Below, one piece after another: positions 1 through 10,681 of a stretch of 64,000 nucleotides of DNA; position 1 is the stretch's first letter; the number at the start of each line of letters is the position of its first letter. The DNA is from Granulicella sp. 5B5 (GTDB taxonomy: Bacteria > Acidobacteriota > Terriglobia > Terriglobales > Acidobacteriaceae). The translations under genes were made by a program, and so were the position numbers. The notes below the pieces were generated by a model, which ran no database searches, was not told where the DNA came from, and worked only from the letters and a program-made list of their open reading frames with translations. The DNA lies in NCBI RefSeq assembly GCF_014083945.1, contig NZ_CP046444.1, positions 2,170,001 to 2,234,000 of the forward strand, read 5' to 3'.

Positions 1-1471
1 TGTCGAGGAGGCGGAGCTCGGTGAGTGGGACGATGGGGGACTGCTGCCAGGGTTGGAGCGAGGCGAACCAGAGGTTCCAGTCGAAGCGGGGCTGGTAGGG
101 GGCGTAGATGCGGGGGCATGCGTGGACGTCCTGCGGTTTGTAGAGGAAGGGATAAGGGGTCCAGGTCTGGCCGTCGTTGGAGCCCTGGAACTCGATCTCG
201 TAGCGGTGTGGGGTCATTGTGGCGAAGAGGCCGTAGTCGTTGGCGATGCGGAAGGGTTCGAGCGCCGCGGTGGGGGATTGAGGGAGTGGGGATGCCGACC
301 AGAGGGTGGCGATGAGGCCGGCGAAGGTGACGTAGGCGATCCAGGTGAGGAGGACGGTGGTGATCGCGAGGCGGATGGCGCTGAGGTGGCGGCCGAGGCT
401 GGGGCCGTTTGACTCAGGTTCAGTGGCGGGGGCAAATGCAGGTCTCTCTGCTGCGGCGCTGCGCGCCTCCGGTCGAGATGACACATCTTTGGCGGGGGCC
501 TCTTCAGCAGCGGGGAGGATGGTGACGGTTGGGGTACTCGCCGGTGAGTTGAGGCCGGAGCGGAAGCGTTGGGGGACGAAGCGGAGGAGAGTGGCGTCGT
601 CAAGGAGGAGGATGGCGAGGATGAGGACGAGGTAGTTGAGGAAGGCGTAGTTGGCGGTGGCGATGACGCCGATCTGCCAGGCGGTGACGATGAGGAAGCA
701 GGCTAGACGCCAGCCGCGACGTGGGATGAAGGCCATCCAGATGAGGATGAGCTCCATGAAGAGGGTTACGCCGGCGGTTCCGCGCTGGAACCAGTGGGGA
801 AGGTGCTGGAGGTACCAGCCGATCCAGGTGGGGAGCGGGCCGTTTTGGTAGTACTCGTACATGGCGGTGAGGTTGCGCCAGGTGGGGTCGCCGGAGGTGA
901 GTTTGACGACGCCGGATTCGAAGTAGATGCGGAACCACTCCCAGAGCAGAAGGAAGAGGGCGGCGCGGGAGGCGAGAGAGCGGCGGGCCCAGCCGGGGAA
1001 GAGGCCGTTGGGTGCGACGAAGAGGGCGAGAAAGCCGGCTTCGAGGAGCATGCCGTCGGACTGGTACATGGAGAAGTCCTGCGCGGTGGTGACGAAGGAT
1101 AGGAAGCAGAGCCAGCAGACGAGCAGCGCGGTGCGCGGTAGGATGTTGGCGACGACCAGTAGGGATGCGATGAGGCCTGTCCAGATGAGGCCCGTGAGCA
1201 TGGCGTCGGAGGGATGGAGCCAGAGGAGAGATGGTGCGTACCAAAGGCGGATTGGGCCGAGCTGATGGAGCCTCGCGAAGTATTGGGCGGCGGGGAGGAT
1301 GCCCTGGGAGCCGATGAGGCCTTTGACCTGGAAGACGAGAGCGAAGAAGGCGGAGAAGTAGATGAGGCCGAGGGCGCGGAGGAAGAGCCAGCGGGAGATG
1401 AGGCGGTCGGCGGGGCCATGGTCGCGGTCGAATAGCCAGTTGAGGGGCCGGGATGGAGTGATGGAGGTCAC
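1..1471 (-). CDS. Lipase maturation factor (LMF) family membrane protein, 3' end outside window
   Basis: About 490 codons are visible and the frame is still open at base 1, so the C-terminus is missing. The reading frame lies between two longer-looking shadow frames and was found by translating all minus frames. N-terminal hydrophobic segments and the stretch GSQGILPA near residue 60 fit the LMF1 family (PF06762). Towards the end EFQGSNDG and YQPRFDWNLWFASL match the typical C-terminal domain. Eukaryotic LMF proteins help fold lipases in the ER; the bacterial role is unknown. Start: GTG at 1471 is the best candidate because no in-frame ATG lies nearby, and a TTG 24 bases upstream is an alternative; neither has a clear ribosome site. 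A linker at about residues 327-344 is encoded by a copy of a dispersed repeat (439-489). Transcribed divergently from clpB. Confidence 0.8.
   Translation of the reverse strand, partial: MTSITPSRPLNWLFDRDHGPADRLISRWLFLRALGLIYFSAFFALVFQVKGLIGSQGILPAAQYFARLHQLGPIRLWYAPSLLWLHPSDAMLTGLIWTGLIASLLVVANILPRTALLVCWLCFLSFVTTAQDFSMYQSDGMLLEAGFLALFVAPNGLFPGWARRSLASRAALFLLLWEWFRIYFESGVVKLTSGDPTWRNLTAMYEYYQNGPLPTWIGWYLQHLPHWFQRGTAGVTLFMELILIWMAFIPRRGWRLACFLIVTAWQIGVIATANYAFLNYLVLILAILLLDDATLLRFVPQRFRSGLNSPASTPTVTILPAAEEAPAKDVSSRPEARSAAAERPAFAPATEPESNGPSLGRHLSAIRLAITTVLLTWIAYVTFAGLIATLWSASPLPQSPTAALEPFRIANDYGLFATMTPHRYEIEFQGSNDGQTWTPYPFLYKPQDVHACPRIYAPYQPRFDWNLWFASLQPWQQSPIVPLTELRLLD
439..489. repeat. Dispersed repeat family A, copy inside the LMF gene
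   Basis: Shares the block GGTCTCTC...CCGGTCGAGATGACACATCT with copies at 9571, 9840, 10609 and 13017. Here it is read in frame as part of a hydrophilic linker (VSSRPEARSAAAERP) between the membrane part and the C-terminal domain of the LMF-like protein. Confidence 0.75.
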
Positions 1472-1601
1472 GGACGGCTGGGAATTTGGATGCAAAGATG
1501 GGTTTCGATGGAATATGAGTGTAACTCGCTAAGGTTTTGCATCCCTGCGATACGGGGTTGCGTCTAAATATCAACGAGTTTTGTAGAGCGAGGTATTGGT
1601 G

Positions 1602-4241
<2,640 letters not shown>

Positions 4242-4269
4242 GCTGCACTGAAGTTTGCACGCAAATAGA

Positions 4270-4302
4270 GGCCGGAGATGAAAGTCTCCGGCCTTGCTGT
4301 TT
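4270..4302 (+). terminator. Intrinsic terminator after clpB
   Basis: Perfect 9-bp stem GGCCGGAGA (4270-4278) with TCTCCGGCC (4285-4293), six-base loop, followed by a T-rich stretch. Confidence 0.8.
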
Positions 4303-4389
4303 CTGGAGGCACTGTGTCTATGCGATAAGCTGACAGAGGCCTCTGCGGGAGCTGGCTGAGTAAGGTTGCGGCGCGGAGGCAAGGAGACG

Positions 4390-6105
4390 ATGGGCAAGCG
4401 GGCGATCATTATCGGAGCGGGGCCGGCGGGGCTGACGGCGGCGCTGGAGTTTCTGCGGAAGACGGATGTGAAGCCTGTGGTGCTGGAGGCGTCGCAGGAG
4501 ATTGGTGGGATCTCGCGGACGATTCGGTATAAGGGCAACCGGATGGATATCGGCGGACACCGGTTTTTTTCCAAGAGCGATCGCGTGATGCAGTGGTGGA
4601 TGGACCTGATGCCTCCGGAGGATGCAGCGGCGGAGATCAGCTATCAGGGCAAGCAGAGAGTGGTCGCGGTGCCGGCGCATCTGCCTGAGGAGCCTCCGCT
4701 GCGCGGGCTGGGGCCGCTGCATCATGAGCCTCCGATGGAAGAGGACCTGCTGGATGAGGAAGAAGAGATGGTTCCGGATGAAGAGGTCGTCGCGGTGGTG
4801 ACGACGCATGAGCCAGAAAGTGCCGACCTAGTGATGCTGGTGCGGCCGCGGAAGAGCCGCATCTACTATCTGCGGAAGTTCTTCGACTACCCGATCAAAC
4901 TGAGCCGCAGCACGATTGAGAACCTTGGGCCGGCGCGGATGACGAAGATCGGTGTGAGTTATGTGATGAGCCGTGTGCGGCCGATTGAAGAAGAAAAGAG
5001 CCTTGAGGATTTTCTGATCAACCGGTTTGGGCGCGAGCTGTACCTGACGTTCTTCAAGAGCTATACGGAGAAGGTTTGGGGGACGCCGTGCGACAAGATC
5101 TCGGCGGAGTGGGGAGCGCAGAGGATCAAGGGGTTGTCGCTGACGACGGCGCTGAAGCACTTTGTGAAGAAGGCGCTCACTGCGGCTCCGAAGGATGTTG
5201 ATGGCAAGAAGGACATTACGCAGAAAGGAACAGACACGTCTCTGATTGAGCGGTTTCTGTATCCGAAGTTTGGACCGGGGCAGCTGTGGGAGCATGTTGC
5301 GGACCAGGTTGTTGCACTGGGTGGCGACATCCGGATGGGGTGGAAGGTGGTTGGCATCCTGACAGAGAACGGGCGCGTGGTGGGTGTTGAGGCGGTGAGC
5401 GAAAGCGGCGAACGGCAGCAGATTGAGGGAGATTATTTTCTTTCGACGATGCCGATGCGTGACCTTGTGCGCGCGATGGATGCTGGCGGTGCCGCGGTTC
5501 CGGCAAGCGTGCGCGAGGTGAGCGAGGGGTTGGAGTATCGCGACTTTATTACGGTGGGTGTGCTGGCGAACAAGCTCGACGTGACGGAGCCGGACGGCGG
5601 GCTGGTGAAGGACACCTGGATCTATATTCAGGAGCCGGATGTACAGATTGGGCGGCTGCAGATCTTCAATAATTGGAGCCCGTATATGCTGGCCGATCCG
5701 ACGAAGGTGTGGATTGGGCTGGAGTACTTCTGCTACGAGACCGACGCGCTGTGGTCGATGCCGGATGAGGCGCTTAAGACGTTTGCGGCAGGTGAGCTGG
5801 AGAAGATTGGGATTCTGAAGACGGCCGAGGTGCTGGACAGCCATGTGGTGCGGGTGCCGAAGACGTATCCTGCGTACTTTGGAACGTATGACCGCTTTGA
5901 TGAGCTGCGGGTGTGGGTGGATACGTTCGAGAACCTGTACCTGGTGGGGCGCAATGGGATGCACAAGTACAACAACCAGGACCACTCCATGCTGACGGCG
6001 ATGGCCGTTGTGGATGGGATTGCGGCGGGACATGTGGACAAGAAATCGGTGTGGAGCATTAACACCGAGCAGGAGTACCACGAAGAGAAGGCACAGAAGC
6101 AATAA
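4390..6105 (+). CDS. NAD(P)/FAD-dependent amine-oxidase-type oxidoreductase
   Basis: 571 residues. The N-terminal dinucleotide-binding motif [16 protein letters not shown] (residues 5-20), the acidic residue ending the second strand and the GG doublet (EIGGISRT) identify an FAD Rossmann fold of the HemY/UDP-galactopyranose-mutase-like group (COG1232). [12 protein letters not shown] and [10 protein letters not shown] are typical of a bacterial subfamily often linked to polysaccharide or glycolipid genes; its substrate is unknown. A strongly acidic, low-complexity insert lies at about residues 85-140 ([13 protein letters not shown]). The C-terminal FAD contact region [18 protein letters not shown] is intact. 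Start ATG 4390 has AAGGAG at 4381-4386; an upstream in-frame TTG at 4366 is less likely. A small membrane protein follows 17 bases downstream and is probably co-transcribed. Confidence 0.88.
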   Translation: MGKRAIIIGAGPAGLTAALEFLRKTDVKPVVLEASQEIGGISRTIRYKGNRMDIGGHRFFSKSDRVMQWWMDLMPPEDAAAEISYQGKQRVVAVPAHLPEEPPLRGLGPLHHEPPMEEDLLDEEEEMVPDEEVVAVVTTHEPESADLVMLVRPRKSRIYYLRKFFDYPIKLSRSTIENLGPARMTKIGVSYVMSRVRPIEEEKSLEDFLINRFGRELYLTFFKSYTEKVWGTPCDKISAEWGAQRIKGLSLTTALKHFVKKALTAAPKDVDGKKDITQKGTDTSLIERFLYPKFGPGQLWEHVADQVVALGGDIRMGWKVVGILTENGRVVGVEAVSESGERQQIEGDYFLSTMPMRDLVRAMDAGGAAVPASVREVSEGLEYRDFITVGVLANKLDVTEPDGGLVKDTWIYIQEPDVQIGRLQIFNNWSPYMLADPTKVWIGLEYFCYETDALWSMPDEALKTFAAGELEKIGILKTAEVLDSHVVRVPKTYPAYFGTYDRFDELRVWVDTFENLYLVGRNGMHKYNNQDHSMLTAMAVVDGIAAGHVDKKSVWSINTEQEYHEEKAQKQ

Positions 6106-6122
6106 CAACCGGAGGTCTTGCC

Positions 6123-6512
6123 CTGACGTTCAAACGAGGAGTTCTGCTGGGGCTGCTGGTGCTGGCGATGGTCGCGTTCTATTACAGGCAGCAGATTTAT
6201 GTGCGCGATTTTCGGGCGTCGGTGACGCGCAATGGCGTGGTGGAGGACGGCGCGCAGGTGTTCTTCAATCTGAATGACGATGTGCTGCTGGAGAACGACA
6301 ACGCGCCGATGTACATTACGCTGCTGCAGCATGACATGCCTGTGCGCGAGCCGGCGCGGCTGAACTGCGTCCACTTTTTTGTGTGCTTTGTGGCCAACGA
6401 TGGCGCCACGCTGGTGGGTAGCGACGATGGGGCGCGGTTGCTGCAGATGAGCAAGGACCAAGTGACGTATCGGGACAGCGAGGGTAAGACTGCGGTGGTG
6501 TCGTTTCACTAA
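6123..6512 (+). CDS. Small single-pass membrane protein of unknown function, probable CTG start
   Basis: Read from CTG 6123 the protein has 129 residues: a short basic N-terminus (TFKRG), a hydrophobic helix (LLGLLVLAMVAFYY) and a polar domain of about 95 residues with no motif I recognise. The frame contains no ATG, GTG or TTG before GTG 6159, which would begin in the middle of the membrane helix and has no ribosome site. A perfect GGAGG at 6111-6115 sits 7 bases before the CTG, so CTG initiation is my choice. The gene follows the FAD oxidoreductase closely. Its stop (6510-6512) overlaps the stop of convergent folK. Confidence 0.6.
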   Translation: MTFKRGVLLGLLVLAMVAFYYRQQIYVRDFRASVTRNGVVEDGAQVFFNLNDDVLLENDNAPMYITLLQHDMPVREPARLNCVHFFVCFVANDGATLVGSDDGARLLQMSKDQVTYRDSEGKTAVVSFH

Positions 6513-6991
6513 GAAAGCTGCGCGAGTAGCTGGGCGATGGTGCGGTGCTGCGTGGGGTGCAGCATGGTTGGCGCGATTTCTGCGAGCGGTGCGAGGACGA
6601 AGGCGCGCTGGTGCATGGCTAGGTGCGGTAGTGTGAGCTCTGGTGTGTGCAGGATGAGGTTGCCGTAGAGGAGCAGATCGAGGTCGATGATGCGCGGCCC
6701 TTTTGGGGGTGCGTTGGTGCGGTCGCGGCCCATGACGTGCTCGATAGCGAGCAGAGCGCGAAGGAGATCGAGAGGCGGGAGCGGGGTTTTGAGAAGAGCT
6801 GTGGCGTTGAGGAAGCGGGGTTGGTCGACGTAGCCGACGGGGTCGGTTGCGTGGAAGGTGGAGACGGCTGTGATGGCGCCGAGAGTGGCGAGTTGGCGCA
6901 GGGCTTCGTGGAGATTGGCTTGCGGGTCGCCGAAGGGTGAGGAGAGGTTCGAGCCGAAAGCGATGGCTGCTGTGGTGCGGGGCTCAGGCAT
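6509..6991 (-). CDS. folK: 2-amino-4-hydroxy-6-hydroxymethyldihydropteridine pyrophosphokinase
   Basis: 160 residues, the normal size for HPPK, which transfers pyrophosphate from ATP to the pterin in folate synthesis. Seen: IAFGSNLSSPFGDPQANL at the N-terminus (SNL motif), FHATDPVGYVDQPRFLNA (conserved PxGxxDQPxFLN signature), MGRDR and the metal-binding PRIIDLDLLLYG. Start ATG 6991 overlaps the 3' end of lpxC by 8 bases, so translational coupling to lpxC is likely. The 3' ends of folK and the convergent membrane protein overlap at 6509-6512. Confidence 0.94.
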   Translation of the reverse strand: MPEPRTTAAIAFGSNLSSPFGDPQANLHEALRQLATLGAITAVSTFHATDPVGYVDQPRFLNATALLKTPLPPLDLLRALLAIEHVMGRDRTNAPPKGPRIIDLDLLLYGNLILHTPELTLPHLAMHQRAFVLAPLAEIAPTMLHPTQHRTIAQLLAQLS

Positions 6992-7943
6992 GGGATGGAT
7001 GCAGGAGGGGTGAGGCGAGATCCGAGTCTGAGACTTCAGACGCTGGTGTCTCGTCGTAGCGGTGGGCGAGCACCCAAGCGGAGCGGTCTTGTAGAAGGCG
7101 CTGAACGAGGGCGGTGTGCATGGCGTGGCCGGCGCGCTCGGCGACGACGCGGCCCCAGATGCGGCGGCCGGCGAGGGCGAGGTCGCCGATGAGGTCGAGG
7201 ACCTTGTGACGGACGAACTCGTCGGAGAAGCGGAGCGGGCCGTTCTGTACGGTGCCGGGCTTGTCCGGCGTGCTGCGCGTGACGATGATCGCGCTGGAGT
7301 CGGAGACGCCACGGATGAGGCCCATGTCACGGAGCATGGCTTCGTCTTCGCTGAAGCCAAAGGTGCGGGCAGGAGCGATGAGGTTGGCGTAGTCGCCGGC
7401 TTCGAGGTCGCCGATGAAGGTGTCGCGGCCGATGGGCTCGGGGAAGTCGATGGCGTAGTGGATGGAGTAGCCGTCGCCGGGATAGACGCCGATGAACTTG
7501 CTGCCGGCTTTGGATTCCTCGCGGACTTCGACGGGCTTGAGGATCTTGAGATACTCGCGTTTGCGGCGCTGGCGCTTGAGGCCGGAGGCGAGGATGGCGG
7601 TGACGTAAGGGAGGGCGCTGCCGTCGAGGATGGGGACTTCGAGGTTGTCGATTTCGACGATGATGTTGTCGACGCCGAGGCCGATGAGCGCGGAGAGCAG
7701 ATGCTCGGTGGTGGAGATGAGCACGCCCTGGCGCATAAGCGAGGTGGCGTAGCTGACCTTGGCTACGTTGCGGCCGGTGGCGGGGATCTCGTAGTTGTCG
7801 AGGTCGGAGCGGCGGAAGACGATGCCGGAGCCGGCGGGAGCGGGGATGAGCCGCATGGCAACATCGACGCCGGAGTGGAGACCTATGCCGGAGAACTCCA
7901 GCGGCTGGAGAATGGTGTGCTCGAATTGGGGTTCGCTTGCCAG
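6984..7943 (-). CDS. lpxC: UDP-3-O-acyl-N-acetylglucosamine deacetylase
   Basis: Zn-dependent deacetylase for the committed step of lipid A synthesis. Seen: LEFSGIGLHSG near the N-terminus, STTEHLLSAL with a zinc His, PILDGSALPYV, RTFGF, and DEFVRHKVLDLIGDLAL carrying the remaining zinc ligands (HxxxD). The first ATG (7856) would delete the conserved GLHSG segment, so translation must begin upstream. Between the in-frame TAG stop and that segment there is no ATG, GTG or TTG. CTG 7943 gives 319 residues and the N-terminal length expected for the family; ATT 7913 is an alternative. Neither has a strong ribosome site, so a sequencing error or truly non-standard initiation is possible. folK follows with an 8-base overlap. 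Confidence 0.92.
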   Translation of the reverse strand: MASEPQFEHTILQPLEFSGIGLHSGVDVAMRLIPAPAGSGIVFRRSDLDNYEIPATGRNVAKVSYATSLMRQGVLISTTEHLLSALIGLGVDNIIVEIDNLEVPILDGSALPYVTAILASGLKRQRRKREYLKILKPVEVREESKAGSKFIGVYPGDGYSIHYAIDFPEPIGRDTFIGDLEAGDYANLIAPARTFGFSEDEAMLRDMGLIRGVSDSSAIIVTRSTPDKPGTVQNGPLRFSDEFVRHKVLDLIGDLALAGRRIWGRVVAERAGHAMHTALVQRLLQDRSAWVLAHRYDETPASEVSDSDLASPLLHPSHA

Positions 7944-8030
7944 AGAGTGTCCCGAGAACCGACAGACGACAGGCTAAACCCACGGAAGCCAAATTGGGAT
8001 GTGGCAAAGTTGACACAGTAGCGGTCGATA

Positions 8031-8330
8031 CCCTCCCCCCTCCCTATGTAGCGGGGGTTTCTAGCGGAATCAGTTACTTACGGGGTGATCCCCGGGGTAT
8101 GTGGCTGATTCTTTAGATGGTTGCGGGTATGATATTGCTGGTGAAGGGGTTAGCGGGCGTGGCTGGGGTTTGCGGCTTTCAGCTGCCAGTATGCCAGCTA
8201 CCAGTTTGCCAGTTTTCTGTCCTAGTTCCAGTATAGGCGGTGGAGCCTGGGAAAGTGTTTTTGGTTTTGGGGTGTAAGTGGATTGGATTGTGAGGGTTGA
8301 GGGGTGGAGTGGGTGGTTTGGGGTTGACAG
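8031..8330 (-). repeat. Palindromic dispersed element (family D), copy 1
   Basis: About 300 bp related along their length to 14904-15217 and 52654-52952, and in part to 49034-49160. One end is a pyrimidine-rich tract followed by TATGTAG, the other is TTGACAG. Inside lies a hairpin (8067-8111) with arms AATCAGTTACTTAC and GTATGTGGCTGATT, followed by GGTATGATAT. Strand is given so that the TTGACAG end counts as 5' (read as CTGTCAA). It fills most of the gene-free stretch 7944-8376, between the lpxC start and the M20 peptidase. Confidence 0.8.
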
Positions 8331-8376
8331 GTGCGGGGTGTGGCGCGAGTTGCGGCAAAGGCGGTAGCGTAGAGAG

Positions 8377-9528
8377 ATGACGATGCGTGAGGTGGTAGCG
8401 AGGAATGAGTCGCGGTTGCTGAAGCGGCTGCGGGAGCTAGTTGAGGTGGAGTCGCCGAGCGAGGACAAGGCGGCGGTGGATCGTGCGGGTGCGTTGGTTG
8501 CTGGGTGGGTTGCTGAGATGGGTGGCGTGGTGAAGCGGCACAGGCAGAAAGGATTTGGCGATGTGCTGGAGCTGCGGTTTGGGTCGAGCCGCAGCAGGAC
8601 AGGGCGGGTGTTGCTGCTGGGGCATCTGGATACGGTTTGGCCGATGGGGACGCTGGCGAAGATGCCGTGGCGCGAGGCTGACGGGAAAGACGGGATTCGA
8701 AGGATTTGGGGGCCGGGTGTGCTGGATATGAAGGCCGGTGTGGTGATGGCGCTGGAGGCGATTGCGGCGGCGAAGTCGCTTGGCGCGGAGAGGCCGGTGA
8801 CGCTGCTGTTGGTGAGTGAAGAAGAGGTGGGGAGTCCGGTGTCGCGGGCTATTACGGAGAAGGTGGCGCGGGAGTGTGAGGCGGTGTTTGTGCTGGAGCC
8901 TGCGCAGGGCTTGGCCTATAAGACAGCTCGGAAGGGTGTAGGGCACTTTGAGCTGCGGGTGGAGGGCGTGGCGTCGCATGCGGGGGTGGACTTTGAGCGC
9001 GGGCACTCGGCGGTGCTGGAGATGGCGCGGCTGGTGGAGACGGTGTCAGGCTTTACGGATTTGAAGCGTGGGCTGACGGTGAATGTGGGGGTGATCGCGG
9101 GTGGGACTCGGTCGAATGTGATCGCCGCCGAGTGCCGCTGCGAGGTGGATGTGCGGATTGCGAAGGCGACTGACGCTGCGCGTGTAGCACGGATGTTTCG
9201 TGGGCTGAAGGTGACCGATAAGGCCTGCAGACTGACGGTTTCGGGTGGGATCAACAGGCCTCCGATGGAGCGCAAGGCGGGGACGGTGGCGCTGTTCAAG
9301 CAGGCTCGGAAGCTGGCTGCGGAGATGGGGTTGATGCTGGAGGAGGCTTCGACGGGCGGCGGGTCGGACGGGAACTTTACGGCTGGGATTGGGGTGGCGA
9401 CTCTGGATGGGATGGGGGCGGTTGGCGCGGGGGCCCATGCGGACCATGAGCATGTGGTGGTGAAGCATCTGGTGGAGCGGACGGCGATGATTGCGGGGAT
9501 GATCGCGTTTCCCTCCCCGGCGCGATAG
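8377..9528 (+). CDS. M20 family metallopeptidase (glutamate carboxypeptidase CPG2-like)
   Basis: 383 residues with the complete metal site of dizinc M20 peptidases: LLGHLDTVWP (first His and flanking Asp), GPGVLDMKAG (bridging Asp), LLVSEEEVGSP (general base Glu and metal Glu), FVLEPAQG, and GAHADHEHV for the last His. A dimerisation lid domain lies between about residues 185 and 300. No signal peptide, so probably cytoplasmic and used for amino-acid or peptide salvage; the substrate cannot be told from sequence. ATG 8377 is followed by a second ATG two codons later, preceded by a weak AGAGAG. Isolated on the plus strand between a repeat element and a repeat nest. Confidence 0.88.
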   Translation: MTMREVVARNESRLLKRLRELVEVESPSEDKAAVDRAGALVAGWVAEMGGVVKRHRQKGFGDVLELRFGSSRSRTGRVLLLGHLDTVWPMGTLAKMPWREADGKDGIRRIWGPGVLDMKAGVVMALEAIAAAKSLGAERPVTLLLVSEEEVGSPVSRAITEKVARECEAVFVLEPAQGLAYKTARKGVGHFELRVEGVASHAGVDFERGHSAVLEMARLVETVSGFTDLKRGLTVNVGVIAGGTRSNVIAAECRCEVDVRIAKATDAARVARMFRGLKVTDKACRLTVSGGINRPPMERKAGTVALFKQARKLAAEMGLMLEEASTGGGSDGNFTAGIGVATLDGMGAVGAGAHADHEHVVVKHLVERTAMIAGMIAFPSPAR

Positions 9529-9530
9529 GA

Positions 9531-9978
9531 GGTGTACGCTCGCGCCTCCGGCGCATCGCTGCCGCAACTGCAGGTCTCTCCGCTGCGCATCGCAAAAGCG
9601 CGATGCTTCGGTCGAGATGACAGATTTGTGGGTGGGTACGCGAAAGCAAAGCCCGGGGCGGAAGCCCCTTTCTTCTGGGGCGTCTGGTTCAGGGGCCTGA
9701 AGGCCCCTGCTCCCTCCCCGGTGTACGCTCGCGCCTTAGGCTCTCGCTACTGCAAAGGCAAACGCAGAGGGCGCAGAGGAAGCAAAGGTTCGCAGAGAAA
9801 AACAAGCAACGGCAATAGCTACTGCCAATACGGTTTTTTTCTCCGCTCCGCATAGCGATGAAGCTGCGATGCTCTGGTCGAGATGACACATCTGTGGGAG
9901 GGTACGCGAAAGCATACCCAGGGGCTAAAGCCCCCATCGTTTCTTCGAGGCAATGAGACCCGACGCTAAAGCGTCGGG
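9531..9978. repeat. Nest of short dispersed repeats between M20 peptidase and maf
   Basis: This gene-free stretch of about 450 bp consists of repeat units. Two copies of a block built on GTACGCTCGCGCCT (9534, 9721) recur at 14790. Two family A copies are at 9571-9630 and 9840-9898. A run GGCAAACGCAGAGG at 9757 recurs at 14828. There are family B palindromes such as GGGGCTAAAGCCCC (9921-9934). The tail palindrome CCCGACGCTAAAGCGTCGGG (9959-9978) abuts the maf stop codon and could end maf transcription. No convincing coding frame. Confidence 0.75.
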
Positions 9979-10572
9979 CTACCTGGCTGGTGGTGTGGTG
10001 GAGGTCTTCTCAACGACTTGGTTCAGAAGGGCGACAGTGGTGGCGATGGGGAGGCCCATGACGTTGAAGTAGTCGCCTTCGATGCGGCGGACCCAACGGG
10101 AGGCGTAGCCCTGGATACCGTAGGCGCCGGCCTTGTCGAGGGAGTCGCCGGTGGCGAGGTAGTGGGCCAGGTCGGCTTCGGGGATGGGTGTCAGGAAGAC
10201 GCTGGTGGTTTCGAGGTGTTGGAGCTGCTTTGTGGGCGAGACGACGGCTACGCCGGTGTGGACCTGGTGCGTGTTGCCGGAGAGCGCGCGGAGCATGCGT
10301 TCGGCGTCGGCGATGTCGGTGGGCTTGTTGAGGACGGTGCCGTTGAGGACGACGGTGGTGTCGGCGCCGAGGATGGTGGCGTGCGGGTGTCTGGTCTGGA
10401 GCGTGCGTGCCTTTTCGAGGGCGAGGCGCTGCACGTAGGTTGCAGGGTCTTCGTTGGGAAGGCGGGTTTCGTCGATGTCGGCGGGGAGGATGTCGAAGGT
10501 GAAGCCGGCCTGGGTGAGGAGTTCGCGGCGGCGCGGAGATTGTGAGGCGAGGATGAGGCGTGTGGGGTGCAT
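9979..10572 (-). CDS. maf: Maf family nucleoside triphosphate pyrophosphatase
   Basis: 197 residues. The N-terminal LILASQSPRRRELL is the signature of Maf/HAM1-like pyrophosphatases, and ILGADTTVVLNG carries the catalytic Asp. GAYGIQGYASRWVRRIEGDYFNVMGLP matches the C-terminal signature as consecutive segments. The enzyme hydrolyses dTTP/UTP or modified nucleotides and is linked to nucleotide pool cleaning and division arrest. It is the last gene of the minus-strand run that begins with greA. A family A repeat (10609-10653) separates it from the upstream mutarotase gene. Confidence 0.94.
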   Translation of the reverse strand: MHPTRLILASQSPRRRELLTQAGFTFDILPADIDETRLPNEDPATYVQRLALEKARTLQTRHPHATILGADTTVVLNGTVLNKPTDIADAERMLRALSGNTHQVHTGVAVVSPTKQLQHLETTSVFLTPIPEADLAHYLATGDSLDKAGAYGIQGYASRWVRRIEGDYFNVMGLPIATTVALLNQVVEKTSTTPPAR

Positions 10573-10608
10573 GGGTGGTGGCTCAGTGGAGATGGGCAGG
10601 GGCAGAAG

Positions 10609-10653
10609 CAGGTCTCTCCACTACGCTGCGCTCCGGTCGAGATGACACATCTT
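10609..10653. repeat. Dispersed repeat family A copy
   Basis: CAGGTCTCTCC...CTCCGGTCGAGATGACACATC, matching the other family A copies. It lies in the 109-bp gap between maf and the mutarotase gene. Confidence 0.75.
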
Positions 10654-10681
10654 ACTTACTCGGTAACTTAATGAATGAAGG

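Noticed and set aside
8324-8377. TTGACAG at the end of family D copy 1 as a -35 box for the M20 peptidase
   Set aside because: No -10 box lies at 16-18 bp, and the same TTGACAG ends copies 2 and 3, where it points into the 3' ends of genes. It is an element boundary, not a dedicated promoter.
9532-9855. 107-codon frame between the M20 peptidase and maf
   Set aside because: It is built entirely from dispersed repeat units and has no ribosome site.
9531-9978. CRISPR array
   Set aside because: Repeats are of several different families, unequal in spacing and length, palindromic, and no cas gene is present.
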